The notes below the pieces were generated by a model. That model was given only the letters and a program-made list of their open reading frames with translations. It did not search any database and was not told the DNA's origin. A stretch of DNA of 64,000 nucleotides from JAJDGF01 sp031549325 (lineage in GTDB: Bacteria; Bacillota; Clostridia; Christensenellales; Aristaeellaceae). Shown one piece after another: positions 35,396 to 44,280 of this stretch (the first letter of the stretch is position 1; every line of letters starts with the position of its first letter). The stretch spans positions 1 through 64,000 of the forward strand of contig JAVBQA010000058.1 in assembly GCA_031549325.1 (NCBI GenBank), read 5' to 3'. Position numbers and translations under genes: made by a program.

Positions 35396-36268
35396 TCATC
35401 CCTTGACCGAGCCGGCCGTCATGCCCGCAATGAAGTACTTTTGAAAACAGAAAAACAGAATGATGATCGGCAGGATGGCAAACACCGAGCCGGCAATCAG
35501 CACATCGTAATTGTTTCCGTATGGGGACAACAGCGTGTTGAGGCCGATGGGCAGTGTGAAGTTGCCGGGATTCCGCCACACGATGAGCGGCCACAGAAAC
35601 CCATTCCAGCTGTTCATGCCCACAAAGATGCCCATCGCCGCGAATGACGGCGCCATCAGCGGCAGCATGATGCGGCCAAAGATGCCATATTCGCTGGAGC
35701 CATCCACACGCCCGGCATCGAGCAGGTCGCGCGGGATGCCCGAGAGAAACTGCCGAAAGAAGAAGATCGGCAGCGGCATGGCCACAAATGGCAGGACAAT
35801 GCCCCACACGGTGTCAATCATGCGCAAGTTCACCATCTCCTGGTACAGCGGCAGCATGATGATCTCCATCGGCACCATCATGATCACGAGCACGCAGGTG
35901 AAGAACAGGTTCTTCATCTTAAAATCGTACATCGCGAACCCGTAGCCAACGCACGCGCTGACAAACAGCGTCAGCACCGACTGCAAGATCGTGATCCAGA
36001 TGCTGTTCTTGAACCAGGTCATGTAATCGGTCTGACCGAAGAACAGGAACCTGTAGTTGGCAAACGACATGACCGACAGATCCCACTTCACATTCAGGCC
36101 GTAGCGAAGCAGCTCTTTGCCCGGCTTGAACGAGGCCAGCGTGATGGCATAGAACGGAAACAGCACAAGCAGAGCGAGCACCACAAACAGGATCAGCAGC
36201 GCGGCGGTCGCCCCGGTAAAGCGGAACGGCTCCCTGATCTCTGCGGTTTGTTTTTTCATCTCCACCAT
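35396..36268 (-). CDS. ABC sugar permease, MalG type (CUT1)
   Basis: 290-residue membrane subunit, six segments. The EAA-type loop reads LDAGRVDGSSEYGIFGRIML and the C-terminus YFIAGMTAGSVKG. Start ATG at 36268 with GGGGG nine bases upstream; an in-frame ATG at 36259 is possible. It overlaps no gene and lies four bases after its partner permease. Confidence 0.88.
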   Translation of the reverse strand: MVEMKKQTAEIREPFRFTGATAALLILFVVLALLVLFPFYAITLASFKPGKELLRYGLNVKWDLSVMSFANYRFLFFGQTDYMTWFKNSIWITILQSVLTLFVSACVGYGFAMYDFKMKNLFFTCVLVIMMVPMEIIMLPLYQEMVNLRMIDTVWGIVLPFVAMPLPIFFFRQFLSGIPRDLLDAGRVDGSSEYGIFGRIMLPLMAPSFAAMGIFVGMNSWNGFLWPLIVWRNPGNFTLPIGLNTLLSPYGNNYDVLIAGSVFAILPIIILFFCFQKYFIAGMTAGSVKG

Positions 36269-36272
36269 GGCG

Positions 36273-37175
36273 CTATTCCCCCTTCCCGAACAGCCCGAAG
36301 AGCTTGAGCTGGATCACGTTGATGATCATCACGATCAAAAGCAGACTCAGCCCGATCGCCGAGCCGAAGCCAAGGTTTACCTGCTCCCAGCCCTGCCGGT
36401 ACAGGTAGCCCACGATCGTAAGTCCGAGGCCGCCCGGCGAGCGGTTGCCAGCGTACAGCATGTAGCTTTCGGTGAACATCGCAAATCCGCCATAGATCGA
36501 GATCGTCAGCACGTAGATCGTGGTGGGCTTCAGCATGGGCATGGTGATGTGCACAAACTTTTGCCACGCGCTTGCGCCGTCAATGGAGCCCGATTCATAC
36601 AGGTCGGCCGGAATCGATTGCAGACCCGACAGAAAATACAGGATGTTTACACCCGTCCAACGCCAGCAGGCCAGCAGCACCATCGCCATGTAGGCGGTGC
36701 CCTGGATACGCAGCCACTTGATGGGCGCAAGCCCAAACAGGCCGATGATCTGGTTCATCTGCGCGCCGGCGACTTCACCGAAGATGAGCCGGAAGATCGT
36801 GCCCGCCACCACAACCGAGGTAAGCGCCGGAATAAAGAACGTGGAGCGGAAGATGTTCTTGCCAATCATGATTTTGCTGTTCAAAAAACAGGCCAGTATC
36901 ATCGGCCCGGGGATCAACACGGCAAGCGTTAGAATCGTGTAAACAAAGCTGTTCTTCACCGCCTGGTAAAACTCCGTATTCATCAGGCGCTTAAAGTTCT
37001 CCAGCCCGATGAAGTGCACGTCGCCCGGCAGCACGCTCTGGAAACTCATGATCACACTCGAGATCAGCGGATAGATAAAGAAGATCACAAACACCAGCAT
37101 GAACGGCAGCGTGAACACGTACGGCGCGATCGACTGCGAAAACAGCAACGACTTGAACCCGTTACGGCGATTCAT
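36273..37175 (-). CDS. ABC sugar permease, MalF type (CUT1)
   Basis: 300-residue partner permease. The EAA loop reads YESGSIDGASAWQKFVHITMP. The start is the ATG at 37173-37175, seven bases after AGGTGG; a longer reading to 37316 lacks a ribosome site and would cover the intercistronic hairpin. Between the binding protein and the MalG-type permease, in the arabinofuranoside operon. Confidence 0.88.
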   Translation of the reverse strand: MNRRNGFKSLLFSQSIAPYVFTLPFMLVFVIFFIYPLISSVIMSFQSVLPGDVHFIGLENFKRLMNTEFYQAVKNSFVYTILTLAVLIPGPMILACFLNSKIMIGKNIFRSTFFIPALTSVVVAGTIFRLIFGEVAGAQMNQIIGLFGLAPIKWLRIQGTAYMAMVLLACWRWTGVNILYFLSGLQSIPADLYESGSIDGASAWQKFVHITMPMLKPTTIYVLTISIYGGFAMFTESYMLYAGNRSPGGLGLTIVGYLYRQGWEQVNLGFGSAIGLSLLLIVMIINVIQLKLFGLFGKGE

Positions 37176-37287
37176 CTTGGCACCACCTCTGTCAAAAAGA
37201 ATGGTCATCGGGGGAAAACACAGATACGTCGCCCCGAGCATAGCGAGCCGTTGCGGCGTCTCTCCATGCCCGGAACGGCGCATAGGG

Positions 37288-37318
37288 GTTTGGCCGACCG
37301 GCAATCGGCCGGCCAAAC
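37288..37318 (-). promoter_or_regulatory. Intercistronic hairpin after binding-protein gene
   Basis: GTTTGGCCGGCCG and CGGTCGGCCAAAC on the minus strand make a 13-pair stem (one G-U) with a 5-base loop, 12 bases after the binding-protein stop. There is no U-tract, so readthrough into the permease is expected. Confidence 0.6.
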
Positions 37319-37330
37319 ATCGCTCATCTG

Positions 37331-38593
37331 TTAGCCGATCTTCGCGTTCTCTTCCTCCAGCATGGGCTTTAGATCCGCCATGTCCTCATAGGCGCGGAAC
37401 AGAACCGAGTTCTTGAGCGCGTCCATGGTGGGCGGCAGGTGCTCGCTGACGCGGATGGCCGGAATCTCATCCTTGATCTCGTACAGCACATCAAAGGGGT
37501 TGTTCACAAAGTATTCCGTGAACTTGTTGGGATCGTTCTTGACCGCATCCCACACTTCGATGCGCAGCGGGTCGAAGCCCATCAGATTCCAGATTTCGAT
37601 GCCGCCTTCTTTGGACAGCTTGGAGAACGCAAGGAAATCCACAGCCAGGTCGGCGCTCTTGGTCTGATTGGTGACCACGGTGCCGGTGCCGCCCAGACCC
37701 ACCGAGCGCGGCTGTCCCGCTTCCCACACGGGCAACGCGGAGATCGCGATCTGGCCGGCGATGTCAGGCATATAATCGGTGAAGCGGCCCATGTACCACA
37801 TCGGCATGATGACCGAGCCGAACGACTCGCTGTTCATCAGTCCGTAGTACTCCTCGGAATGGTGGCCGGTACCAGGGGCAATCTGGAGGATGCCTTCCTT
37901 GAGCAGCTCCTGGTTGTAAGCGAGCGCCTTTTCCATCTCAGGCGAATTCACATGAGGCGTGCCGTCCTCATTCAGCAGGTCGCCCCCCTGGGAGGCCAGC
38001 AGCGGCCAAAGGTGCCACGGATCGCCGGTCTCGACCGTGCCGAACGGTTTGCCGGTGGCTTCCAGGAATTTCTTGCCCGCCGCATGGTAATCGTCCCACG
38101 TCTTGATCGCCTTGTAATCCACGCCCGCCTCTTCGCACAGCTTGGCGTTGTAGTAGATCACGGCGGCGCCGATGTGGAAGCACACGCCGTAGAAGTTGCC
38201 ATCCTTGGAATAGATGTCCACGCGGGACCGCACGATGTTCGGAAGCTCGGGCTCTACGACGCGATTGATCGGAACCAGCTGCGGCTCGCCCTTGAGGTAG
38301 TTGGCGAACTTGCCGATCTCGACGTCGCACAGGTCGGGCGCGCCCACGCCGCTCTGCAAAGCGATGGTGAGCTTGTTGTGCATGTCGTCGTACGGCAACG
38401 CCGTGCACTCAAGCGCGATCTGCCTGTCGGGGTTTGCGGCGTTCCACTTCTCCGCCATGGTACTGTAGAATGCAACGTGGAGCTCCTGGAATGTCCACAG
38501 GGTCAGTTTCGTGGGTTCGGCAGCCGACGCCGGGATCGCCATAAACGACAGCAACAGCAGCGCGCTCAACAGGATGGCCAAAAATCTCTTCAT
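37331..38593 (-). CDS. Extracellular solute-binding protein, CUT1 family
   Basis: 420-residue binding protein. Signal peptide MKRFLAILLSALLLLSFMAI ending PASAAE, with no lipobox cysteine. Family-1 blocks include VIYYNAKLCEEAGVDYKAIK and GGTGTVVTNQTKSADLAVDF. The ATG at 38591-38593 follows GAGGGAG; a GTG 15 bases upstream is also open. It lies between two GH51-associated segments, after GH51 copy 2. The ligand is inferred to be an arabino-oligosaccharide. Confidence 0.88.
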   Translation of the reverse strand: MKRFLAILLSALLLLSFMAIPASAAEPTKLTLWTFQELHVAFYSTMAEKWNAANPDRQIALECTALPYDDMHNKLTIALQSGVGAPDLCDVEIGKFANYLKGEPQLVPINRVVEPELPNIVRSRVDIYSKDGNFYGVCFHIGAAVIYYNAKLCEEAGVDYKAIKTWDDYHAAGKKFLEATGKPFGTVETGDPWHLWPLLASQGGDLLNEDGTPHVNSPEMEKALAYNQELLKEGILQIAPGTGHHSEEYYGLMNSESFGSVIMPMWYMGRFTDYMPDIAGQIAISALPVWEAGQPRSVGLGGTGTVVTNQTKSADLAVDFLAFSKLSKEGGIEIWNLMGFDPLRIEVWDAVKNDPNKFTEYFVNNPFDVLYEIKDEIPAIRVSEHLPPTMDALKNSVLFRAYEDMADLKPMLEEENAKIG

Positions 38594-38647
38594 GATGATC
38601 TCCCTCACCTTTCCAGAATAATATCTACGTTCACGCGGCGCCCGCGC

Positions 38648-40159
38648 TTACGCCTTCTTGAACCGGATCACGTTCCAGCTCGCGGGGTGCAGGTGGATCG
38701 CGCCGTCCTGAACCGAATCGGTGCGCACATGGGGCCGCACGGTTCCCGGCACTTTCACGGTGTTCACGGCGTGCAGATCGCTGTTCTCAAGCGCGATGTG
38801 TTCCGCCAATTTGTAACCCTCGAATCCCTTCAGATCCAGCTCCACCAGCAGGTCACCCTCAAGATCCCGGTTCACGGCGAACAGCGTAACCTCCTGGTCT
38901 TCCTCGTTCCAAACCGCCACGGTCTCGAGGTAGGGCACGTCGGTGAAGTCCTTGCAGTCATACTTCGGGCAGGAAACCACCGGCTGCAGCGCCGTGCCCC
39001 GTCCGTACTTCGAAGCGTGCATGAACGGGAAGAAGATCGTCTGCATGCAGGCTCCGCCGCCGTGCTCGGTCATGATGGGCGCGATCACGTTGATCAGCTG
39101 CGCCAGGCAGGCCATCTTGAGCCGGTCGGCGTGCTTCAAGAACGTGATGAGCACGCATCCCGCGACCAGCGCATCCTCAAAGGTATAGATGTCCTCCAGC
39201 AGATGGGGTGCCTTTCGCCACGGGCGGTCGGCCATCTCCTGTTTGTCGGCGGCTGTGGAGTGATACCACACGTTCCACTCGTCAAAGCTCAGCATCAGAT
39301 CTTTCTTGCCGCGCTTCCTGGCCTTAACCAGGTCGCACGCCGCGATGACCGTCTTGATGAAGTGGTCGGTTTCTAGCGAGCAGGCCAGGAAATTCCGGCT
39401 GTCGCCGTCGTCGTTCCGGAAGTATTGGTGCAGCGAAACGAAGTCCACCGCATCGTAAGTGTGGCTGAGCGTCTCGTATTCCCAGACAGGGAACGTGGGC
39501 ATTTTGGTGCTGGAACTGCCGCAGCTGACCAGCTGCAGCGTCGGGTCGAACACCTTCATGGCGCGCGCGGTTTCCACCGCCAGCCTGCCGTATTCCTCCG
39601 GCGTCTTGTGCCCGGTCTGCCAGGGGCCATCCATCTCGTTCCCCAGGCACCAGACCTTCACGTCCAGCGGATCCTTGGCGCCGTGCTTGATCCGCAGGTC
39701 GCTGAGGTGGCTGCCCGAAGGATGGTTGCAGTATTCCAGCAGGTCCATGGCCGCCTCCACGCCGCGCGTGCCCAGGTTGACCGCCATCATGATCTCGCTG
39801 CCCACGCGCTTTGTCCACTTGTTGAACTCGTTCACGCCGATGGCGTTATCCTCCAGCGTTCGCCAGGCCAGATCCAGGCGCGTCGGGCGCTCGGACACGG
39901 GCCCCACGCCGTCCTCCCAGCGGTATCCCGAAACAAAGTTGCCGCCCGGATAGCGGATGATTGGGATGTTGAGCTGCTTCACAAGCTCGATCACATCCGT
40001 GCGAAAGCCGTTCTCATCGGCCTGCGGGTGCCCCGGCTCATACAGGCCGTCGTACACGCAACGGCCCAGATGCTCTACAAACGAGCCGTAAACGCGCTTA
40101 TCCACCTCACCGATGCGGAATGCGCGCTCCAGGGTCACGCGGGCAGTATTCGTCTGCAT
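38648..40159 (-). CDS. Alpha-L-arabinofuranosidase, GH51 (copy 2)
   Basis: 503-residue enzyme of the classic AbfA-like GH51 branch: VYGSFVEHLGRCVYDGLYEP, IIRYPGGNFVSGYRWEDGVG, acid/base E175 in CLGNEMDGPWQ and nucleophile E294 in SFDEWNVWY. No signal peptide, so it works on imported arabinan oligosaccharides. It is the first gene after a strong promoter and heads an operon of binding protein, two permeases, ArsR-type regulator and a second GH51. Confidence 0.93.
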   Translation of the reverse strand: MQTNTARVTLERAFRIGEVDKRVYGSFVEHLGRCVYDGLYEPGHPQADENGFRTDVIELVKQLNIPIIRYPGGNFVSGYRWEDGVGPVSERPTRLDLAWRTLEDNAIGVNEFNKWTKRVGSEIMMAVNLGTRGVEAAMDLLEYCNHPSGSHLSDLRIKHGAKDPLDVKVWCLGNEMDGPWQTGHKTPEEYGRLAVETARAMKVFDPTLQLVSCGSSSTKMPTFPVWEYETLSHTYDAVDFVSLHQYFRNDDGDSRNFLACSLETDHFIKTVIAACDLVKARKRGKKDLMLSFDEWNVWYHSTAADKQEMADRPWRKAPHLLEDIYTFEDALVAGCVLITFLKHADRLKMACLAQLINVIAPIMTEHGGGACMQTIFFPFMHASKYGRGTALQPVVSCPKYDCKDFTDVPYLETVAVWNEEDQEVTLFAVNRDLEGDLLVELDLKGFEGYKLAEHIALENSDLHAVNTVKVPGTVRPHVRTDSVQDGAIHLHPASWNVIRFKKA

Positions 40160-40187
40160 TGGCTCTTCCTACCTTCCTGTTTATCGC

Positions 40188-40215
40188 AGTTAACCACTTG
40201 GATAATCCATTAACT
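40188..40215. promoter_or_regulatory. Candidate operator of the GH51 operon
   Basis: An outer inverted repeat AGTTAA/TTAACT (40188-40193 and 40210-40215) encloses TGGATAATCCA, an 11-base palindrome. It lies between the -10 box and the start codon of the GH51 operon, where a repressor would block transcription. The operon-encoded ArsR-type protein is the obvious candidate. Confidence 0.4.
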
Positions 40216-40228
40216 TTCTTACACGGTG

Positions 40229-40257
40229 AGTATATCAGCACACCATACATTTGTCAA
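40229..40257 (-). promoter_or_regulatory. Strong sigma-A promoter of the GH51 operon
   Basis: Minus-strand TTGACA-N17-TATACT, nearly consensus, about 70 bases before the GH51 start. The 289-base spacer around it holds no gene. Confidence 0.75.
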
Positions 40258-40448
40258 TGGTGAATCAAAATTACTTTTTCAATACGTGCTACATGTTCAT
40301 AATGTAAATATTAATCCGCTATGCCCTGACCGAAACTTAGGTGAATCCGCAGGTTAACCCATTAACAGAGCGCCTCCAGCGCAAAAGCGCAAAAAGCGCC
40401 CCGCTTCCCCACCCATCGTCACCCGGAGCCGCCAGCCGATTGCCGCGC

Positions 40449-41546
40449 TCAGTTTTTCTTGAACGGCCAGAACCCCTTGAGCGGCAACGGTTTGTGGCCG
40501 CCCCTGCCGCGATTGGTCAGAACGATGCTCTGGAGCAGAATGAAAAAACAGAGCATTGCGCCGGTGGTGATGCTCTGCCACCAAGGTTCCCTCAGCCCCG
40601 AGGCGACAACGATGGATTTGATGGTGGTCAGGGTGAGCACCCCAAAGAGCGTGCCCATGATATTGCCCACGCCGCCCGTCAGCAAAGTGCCGCCAATGAT
40701 GGAAGACGCGATTGCGTTCATCTCGGCTCCGGCGGCGTTTGTCGCATTGCCGGCCCCGGTGTGCATGAGGAACACGAACCCGCCGATTCCGGCCAGAACC
40801 CCGCAGAGCAGATAGGAACAAAACCTCGTTCGCCTGACATTGATGCCGAGCATCAACGCGCTTTGACGGCTGCCCCCAACCGCATAGAAATTGCGCCCAA
40901 GCCTTGTCTTTTTAAGGATCATAAAAACAGCCGCCACGACAACCAACGCAATGACGACGCCGATTTCCAGCCTTGCGGGGATCAAGCTGCCATTTTTCGC
41001 CGTGTAACCCAGCCATGGAATTTCAAGGCGCGCGTCCTTGAGCGCCAGAAACCCCACGTTTTGCGCCGTGTGCGGTTCAAGGCTGACGATGGTCGTCATT
41101 CCCCTGGCAAAAAACATGCCCGCCAGGGTGACGATAAAGGGTTGGATTTCTAAACAAGCCACCAGATATCCCTGCACAAGACCGAAAGCAAGCCCAATTC
41201 CCAGCGCCAAGCACAGCGCGGTGAAAACGTTTCCGCCCTGTGTGTCCAGGTGAACCACGCACGCCATCACCACCAGCGCGGTGATGCCCCCCACGGAAAT
41301 GTCGATGCCGCCCGCAATCATCACGATCGTCAGACCGCAAGAAATGATGATCAGCGAGGCATTGTTGTTGAACATATCAAAAAGCTGCTGAGGCCGCAGG
41401 AACCCTCCGCGCCAAATGAGCATGGCCAGTATGTACATGCCAAAGAAAATGCAGATGGTGATGGTCAAAAGCAGCTGGGTATCGGTCCGGGGTTCCCTCC
41501 GCCTGTCCTCGCCCGTCGCGCGCAATGGAATCTCTTGTGTTTTCAC
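40449..41546 (-). CDS. yjfF: CUT2 sugar permease, YjfF-like
   Basis: 365-residue permease of the ribose/galactofuranose (CUT2) class with about ten membrane segments. The family phrase AGGIDISVGGITALVVMACV is present, and ASSIIGGTLLTGGVGNIMGT lies near the C-terminus. The GTG start at 41544-41546 is one base after the previous stop and behind GGAGGTG. Fourth gene of an operon in the same order as E. coli ytfQ-ytfR-ytfT-yjfF, whose product imports galactofuranose. The symbol is by family and gene order. Confidence 0.8.
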   Translation of the reverse strand: MKTQEIPLRATGEDRRREPRTDTQLLLTITICIFFGMYILAMLIWRGGFLRPQQLFDMFNNNASLIIISCGLTIVMIAGGIDISVGGITALVVMACVVHLDTQGGNVFTALCLALGIGLAFGLVQGYLVACLEIQPFIVTLAGMFFARGMTTIVSLEPHTAQNVGFLALKDARLEIPWLGYTAKNGSLIPARLEIGVVIALVVVAAVFMILKKTRLGRNFYAVGGSRQSALMLGINVRRTRFCSYLLCGVLAGIGGFVFLMHTGAGNATNAAGAEMNAIASSIIGGTLLTGGVGNIMGTLFGVLTLTTIKSIVVASGLREPWWQSITTGAMLCFFILLQSIVLTNRGRGGHKPLPLKGFWPFKKN

Positions 41547-41547
41547 G

Positions 41548-42633
41548 TCATCTCACCTCCGCGATGGCGGGCGCTTTTTTGGCCACAAACCTGGTCCATA
41601 GCCGGCTGGCGGCACTCTTCACGACCGGCGATCCGATCACGACGATGAGTATGATCACAGCCGCCTTGTAAGCCTTAATCGCCGTCGAAGGCACTTTCAT
41701 GGCGTATAGCGTCGTCGTCAACGCTTGAATTGCATACGCGCCCAACACGGAACCGGGCATCTTGAATTTGCCGCCGCTCAGCGCGTTGCCGCCGATGGCC
41801 ACTGCCAGAATCGCATCCATCTCGATTTCGATCAAAATGGTCTCGTGGTTGATCAGCCCCAGCCTGCTTACGCTGATGCAGCCGGCAACGGCCACACAAA
41901 GCCCCAGGATCATAAGGGTGAGCAATCTGATCCAGGTGGTGTTGATCCCATTCAGGCGGGCGGCCCGCCTGTTGATGCCAACCGCCTGCGTATAGAGGGC
42001 CAGGTTTGTGAATTTGAACAAGAGCGCAAACAGGATCCCACAAAAAACAACGATGAAAATGGGCGTTGGAATTGGAACCCCTGGAATAAAACTGCCAATC
42101 GCGCCGATCCATGGGCTGGACACGGTGGGCGTGGCGCCACCGTTGATCCAATAGGCGATGGAGCGGCCAGCCGTGTAGAGGATCAGCGTCGCGATCATCG
42201 GTTGGATATTAAACACGGACACCAGGGTGCCATTGAACGCTCCAAACAGGACAGCGACGACACAGCACGCCAGAAAGGCGAGCAGTATGGTCGCGGGCGT
42301 AATGGGGCCCCCGCGCAGCACCTTGACAAAAACACTGCCCGCAATCGCCGCGGCAGCGCCCACGCTGATGTCCTGCCCACCGGTGGCGGCCGTCACCAGT
42401 GTCATCCCCATGGCCAAAATCGCAAGCTCGGAGGCGCCGTTCAGAATGCTGATCAAATTTCCCGTCAGGACGGGATTCCCTTCGTTGTTGGTTGTGATGC
42501 CAACGGAAAAGAAACCAGGATCTCTAATCAGGTTGAAGATGACAAGCAGCGCAAGGGCAATGAGCGGAATCACAAGCTGTGTGTGCTTGCCTTTCAGCCC
42601 TGCCGGTTTTTTGAAATCATTATGGGTCATCAT
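41548..42633 (-). CDS. ytfT: CUT2 sugar permease, YtfT-like
   Basis: 361-residue CUT2 permease with the signature ATGGQDISVGAAAAIAGSVF (GGxDxSVG) and AVAIGGNALSGGKFKMPGSV. The start is the ATG at 42631-42633, one base after the ATPase stop codon and behind GGGAGGGG, so translation is coupled. Partner of the YjfF-like permease in a heterodimeric channel. Confidence 0.82.
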   Translation of the reverse strand: MMTHNDFKKPAGLKGKHTQLVIPLIALALLVIFNLIRDPGFFSVGITTNNEGNPVLTGNLISILNGASELAILAMGMTLVTAATGGQDISVGAAAAIAGSVFVKVLRGGPITPATILLAFLACCVVAVLFGAFNGTLVSVFNIQPMIATLILYTAGRSIAYWINGGATPTVSSPWIGAIGSFIPGVPIPTPIFIVVFCGILFALLFKFTNLALYTQAVGINRRAARLNGINTTWIRLLTLMILGLCVAVAGCISVSRLGLINHETILIEIEMDAILAVAIGGNALSGGKFKMPGSVLGAYAIQALTTTLYAMKVPSTAIKAYKAAVIILIVVIGSPVVKSAASRLWTRFVAKKAPAIAEVR

Positions 42634-42634
42634 C

Positions 42635-44143
42635 TCAGTCCGCCCCTCCCGCAATTGTGCGCATCACGTTGTCCTGCGTGATTTCACCGCCCCGCAGCTC
42701 GCCGACAATGTTGCTGTCCCGCATCACGATGAGCCGCGAACAGGTGCGCAACATCTCTTCGATCTCGGATGAAATGAAAGTAATGCTTACGCCGTCCTCG
42801 GCTAGCTTGAGAATGAGCTTTTGAATTTCAACCTTCGTGCCGACATCTATACCGCGCGTGGGCTCGTCCAGAATCAGGTACTGCGGGTGCGTGAGCAGCC
42901 AGCGAGCCAGGATGACCTTCTGTTGGTTTCCGCCTGAAAGGGATTTGATCGGCGTATCCGCCGAAGCGGTTTTGATGCCCAGCGCCCGGATGTATTCGCT
43001 CGCGAAGGCTTCCGCTTCAGCCAGGGAAAACGGCCTCCAAAATCCCTTCATCACCTGCAAGGCGAGTATGATGTTGTCCCGCACCGACAAATCGGCAATG
43101 ATTCCGTCGCGCTTGCGGTCCTCGGGCAGGTAGCCAATGCCCCTCTTCATGGCGTGGATCGGCCTGGTGATCCGAGCGGCTTTCCCGCCGACCGTCACCT
43201 GTCCTTCGGTTCCTTTGTCCGCGCCAAAAATCGCGCGCACACACTCGCTGCGCCCCGAGCCGAGCAGGCCAGTAAACCCATTGACTTCACCTCTGCTGAT
43301 TTTGAAGTCAAATGGATTCGCGCAAGCCTCGCTTGAAAGCCCAACCGCCGCATAGACGGGCGTGCCTCTCTCGTCGTTCGCCGCCTCTTTTTTCCGCATT
43401 CCCGACAGGTCGTCAAGCTCCTTGCCCATCATCTTGGCGACCAGGTCCACCTGTGGCAGATTCTCAATCTCGTATTCTCCGACCAGCTCTCCGTTGCGCA
43501 AGACTGTGATCCTGTCGCAAACCTCATACACCTGTTCTAAGAAGTGCGTGACAAAGACAATGCCGACGCCGCGCGCTTTCAGATCGCGCATGAGTGAAAA
43601 GAGCATTGCTACCTCTTTCTCGTCCAGCGAGGAGGTCGGCTCATCCATGATCAAGGCCTTGCATTCCATGTCCACAGAGCGGGCAATGGCAACCATCTGT
43701 TGCACAGCCAACGAACAGCTGGCCAGCTGCTGTTTGGGCCCGGCAGGGATCCCCAGATTCCGGAGGATTTCACCGGCTCTCTTTTCCATGGCTTTCCAGC
43801 GCACGAGCTTGCCTTTCCCCCGGCCGATAAAGATATTTTCCGCCACGGTGAGATTTGGGCAGAGTGAAATTTCCTGATACACCGTGCTTATGCCCAGATC
43901 CTGCGCCTCCTGCGGGGATTTGATGGTGACTTCTCCGTCCACCCCGTCGAGGCAGATGTGGCCGGAATCCTTGGGATAGACGCCGGTCAACACCTTGATC
44001 AAGGTGGATTTTCCAGCGCCGTTTTCACCCATCAGCGCATGGATTTCGCCCTTTCTGAGCGTGAAGTCCACATCGTGCAGGGCTCTCACGCCCGGAAATG
44101 CCTTGCCAATTTTCCGCATGGACAAGACAATGTCACTTTGCAT
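42635..44143 (-). CDS. ytfR: CUT2 sugar ABC ATPase, YtfR-like
   Basis: 502-residue double ATPase. The first domain has Walker A GENGAGKST (residues 39-47) and the usual Q-loop and Walker B (ALIMDEPTSSLDE). The second domain has the degenerate Walker A GLLGSGRSE, normal for CUT2 proteins, with signature LSGGNQQKVILARWLL and Walker B YLILDEPTRGID. The ATG at 44141-44143 follows AAAGGGGG. It is the only ABC ATPase gene in the window. It energises the two permeases that follow. Confidence 0.92.
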   Translation of the reverse strand: MQSDIVLSMRKIGKAFPGVRALHDVDFTLRKGEIHALMGENGAGKSTLIKVLTGVYPKDSGHICLDGVDGEVTIKSPQEAQDLGISTVYQEISLCPNLTVAENIFIGRGKGKLVRWKAMEKRAGEILRNLGIPAGPKQQLASCSLAVQQMVAIARSVDMECKALIMDEPTSSLDEKEVAMLFSLMRDLKARGVGIVFVTHFLEQVYEVCDRITVLRNGELVGEYEIENLPQVDLVAKMMGKELDDLSGMRKKEAANDERGTPVYAAVGLSSEACANPFDFKISRGEVNGFTGLLGSGRSECVRAIFGADKGTEGQVTVGGKAARITRPIHAMKRGIGYLPEDRKRDGIIADLSVRDNIILALQVMKGFWRPFSLAEAEAFASEYIRALGIKTASADTPIKSLSGGNQQKVILARWLLTHPQYLILDEPTRGIDVGTKVEIQKLILKLAEDGVSITFISSEIEEMLRTCSRLIVMRDSNIVGELRGGEITQDNVMRTIAGGAD

Positions 44144-44173
44144 CAACGATTCCCCCTTTGGTTCAAGCTGTGC

Positions 44174-44206
44174 CGCGCTCCTGCCCGCGCCATGAACAGG
44201 AGCGCG
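44174..44206 (-). promoter_or_regulatory. Intercistronic hairpin after binding-protein gene
   Basis: CGCGCTCCTG and CAGGAGCGCG form a perfect 10-pair stem with a 13-base loop, between the binding-protein gene and the ATPase gene. Confidence 0.5.
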
Positions 44207-44280
44207 CGGTGCGGATACGCGGAAATCTTCCACATACGCCACACCGCGCGACCGTGATTTGCCAGTTGCCGGGCGATTGA

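Noticed and set aside
37439..39376. 645-codon open frame on the plus strand across a binding protein and GH51
   Set aside because: Crosses two genes and a hairpin on the other strand and has no recognisable domain.
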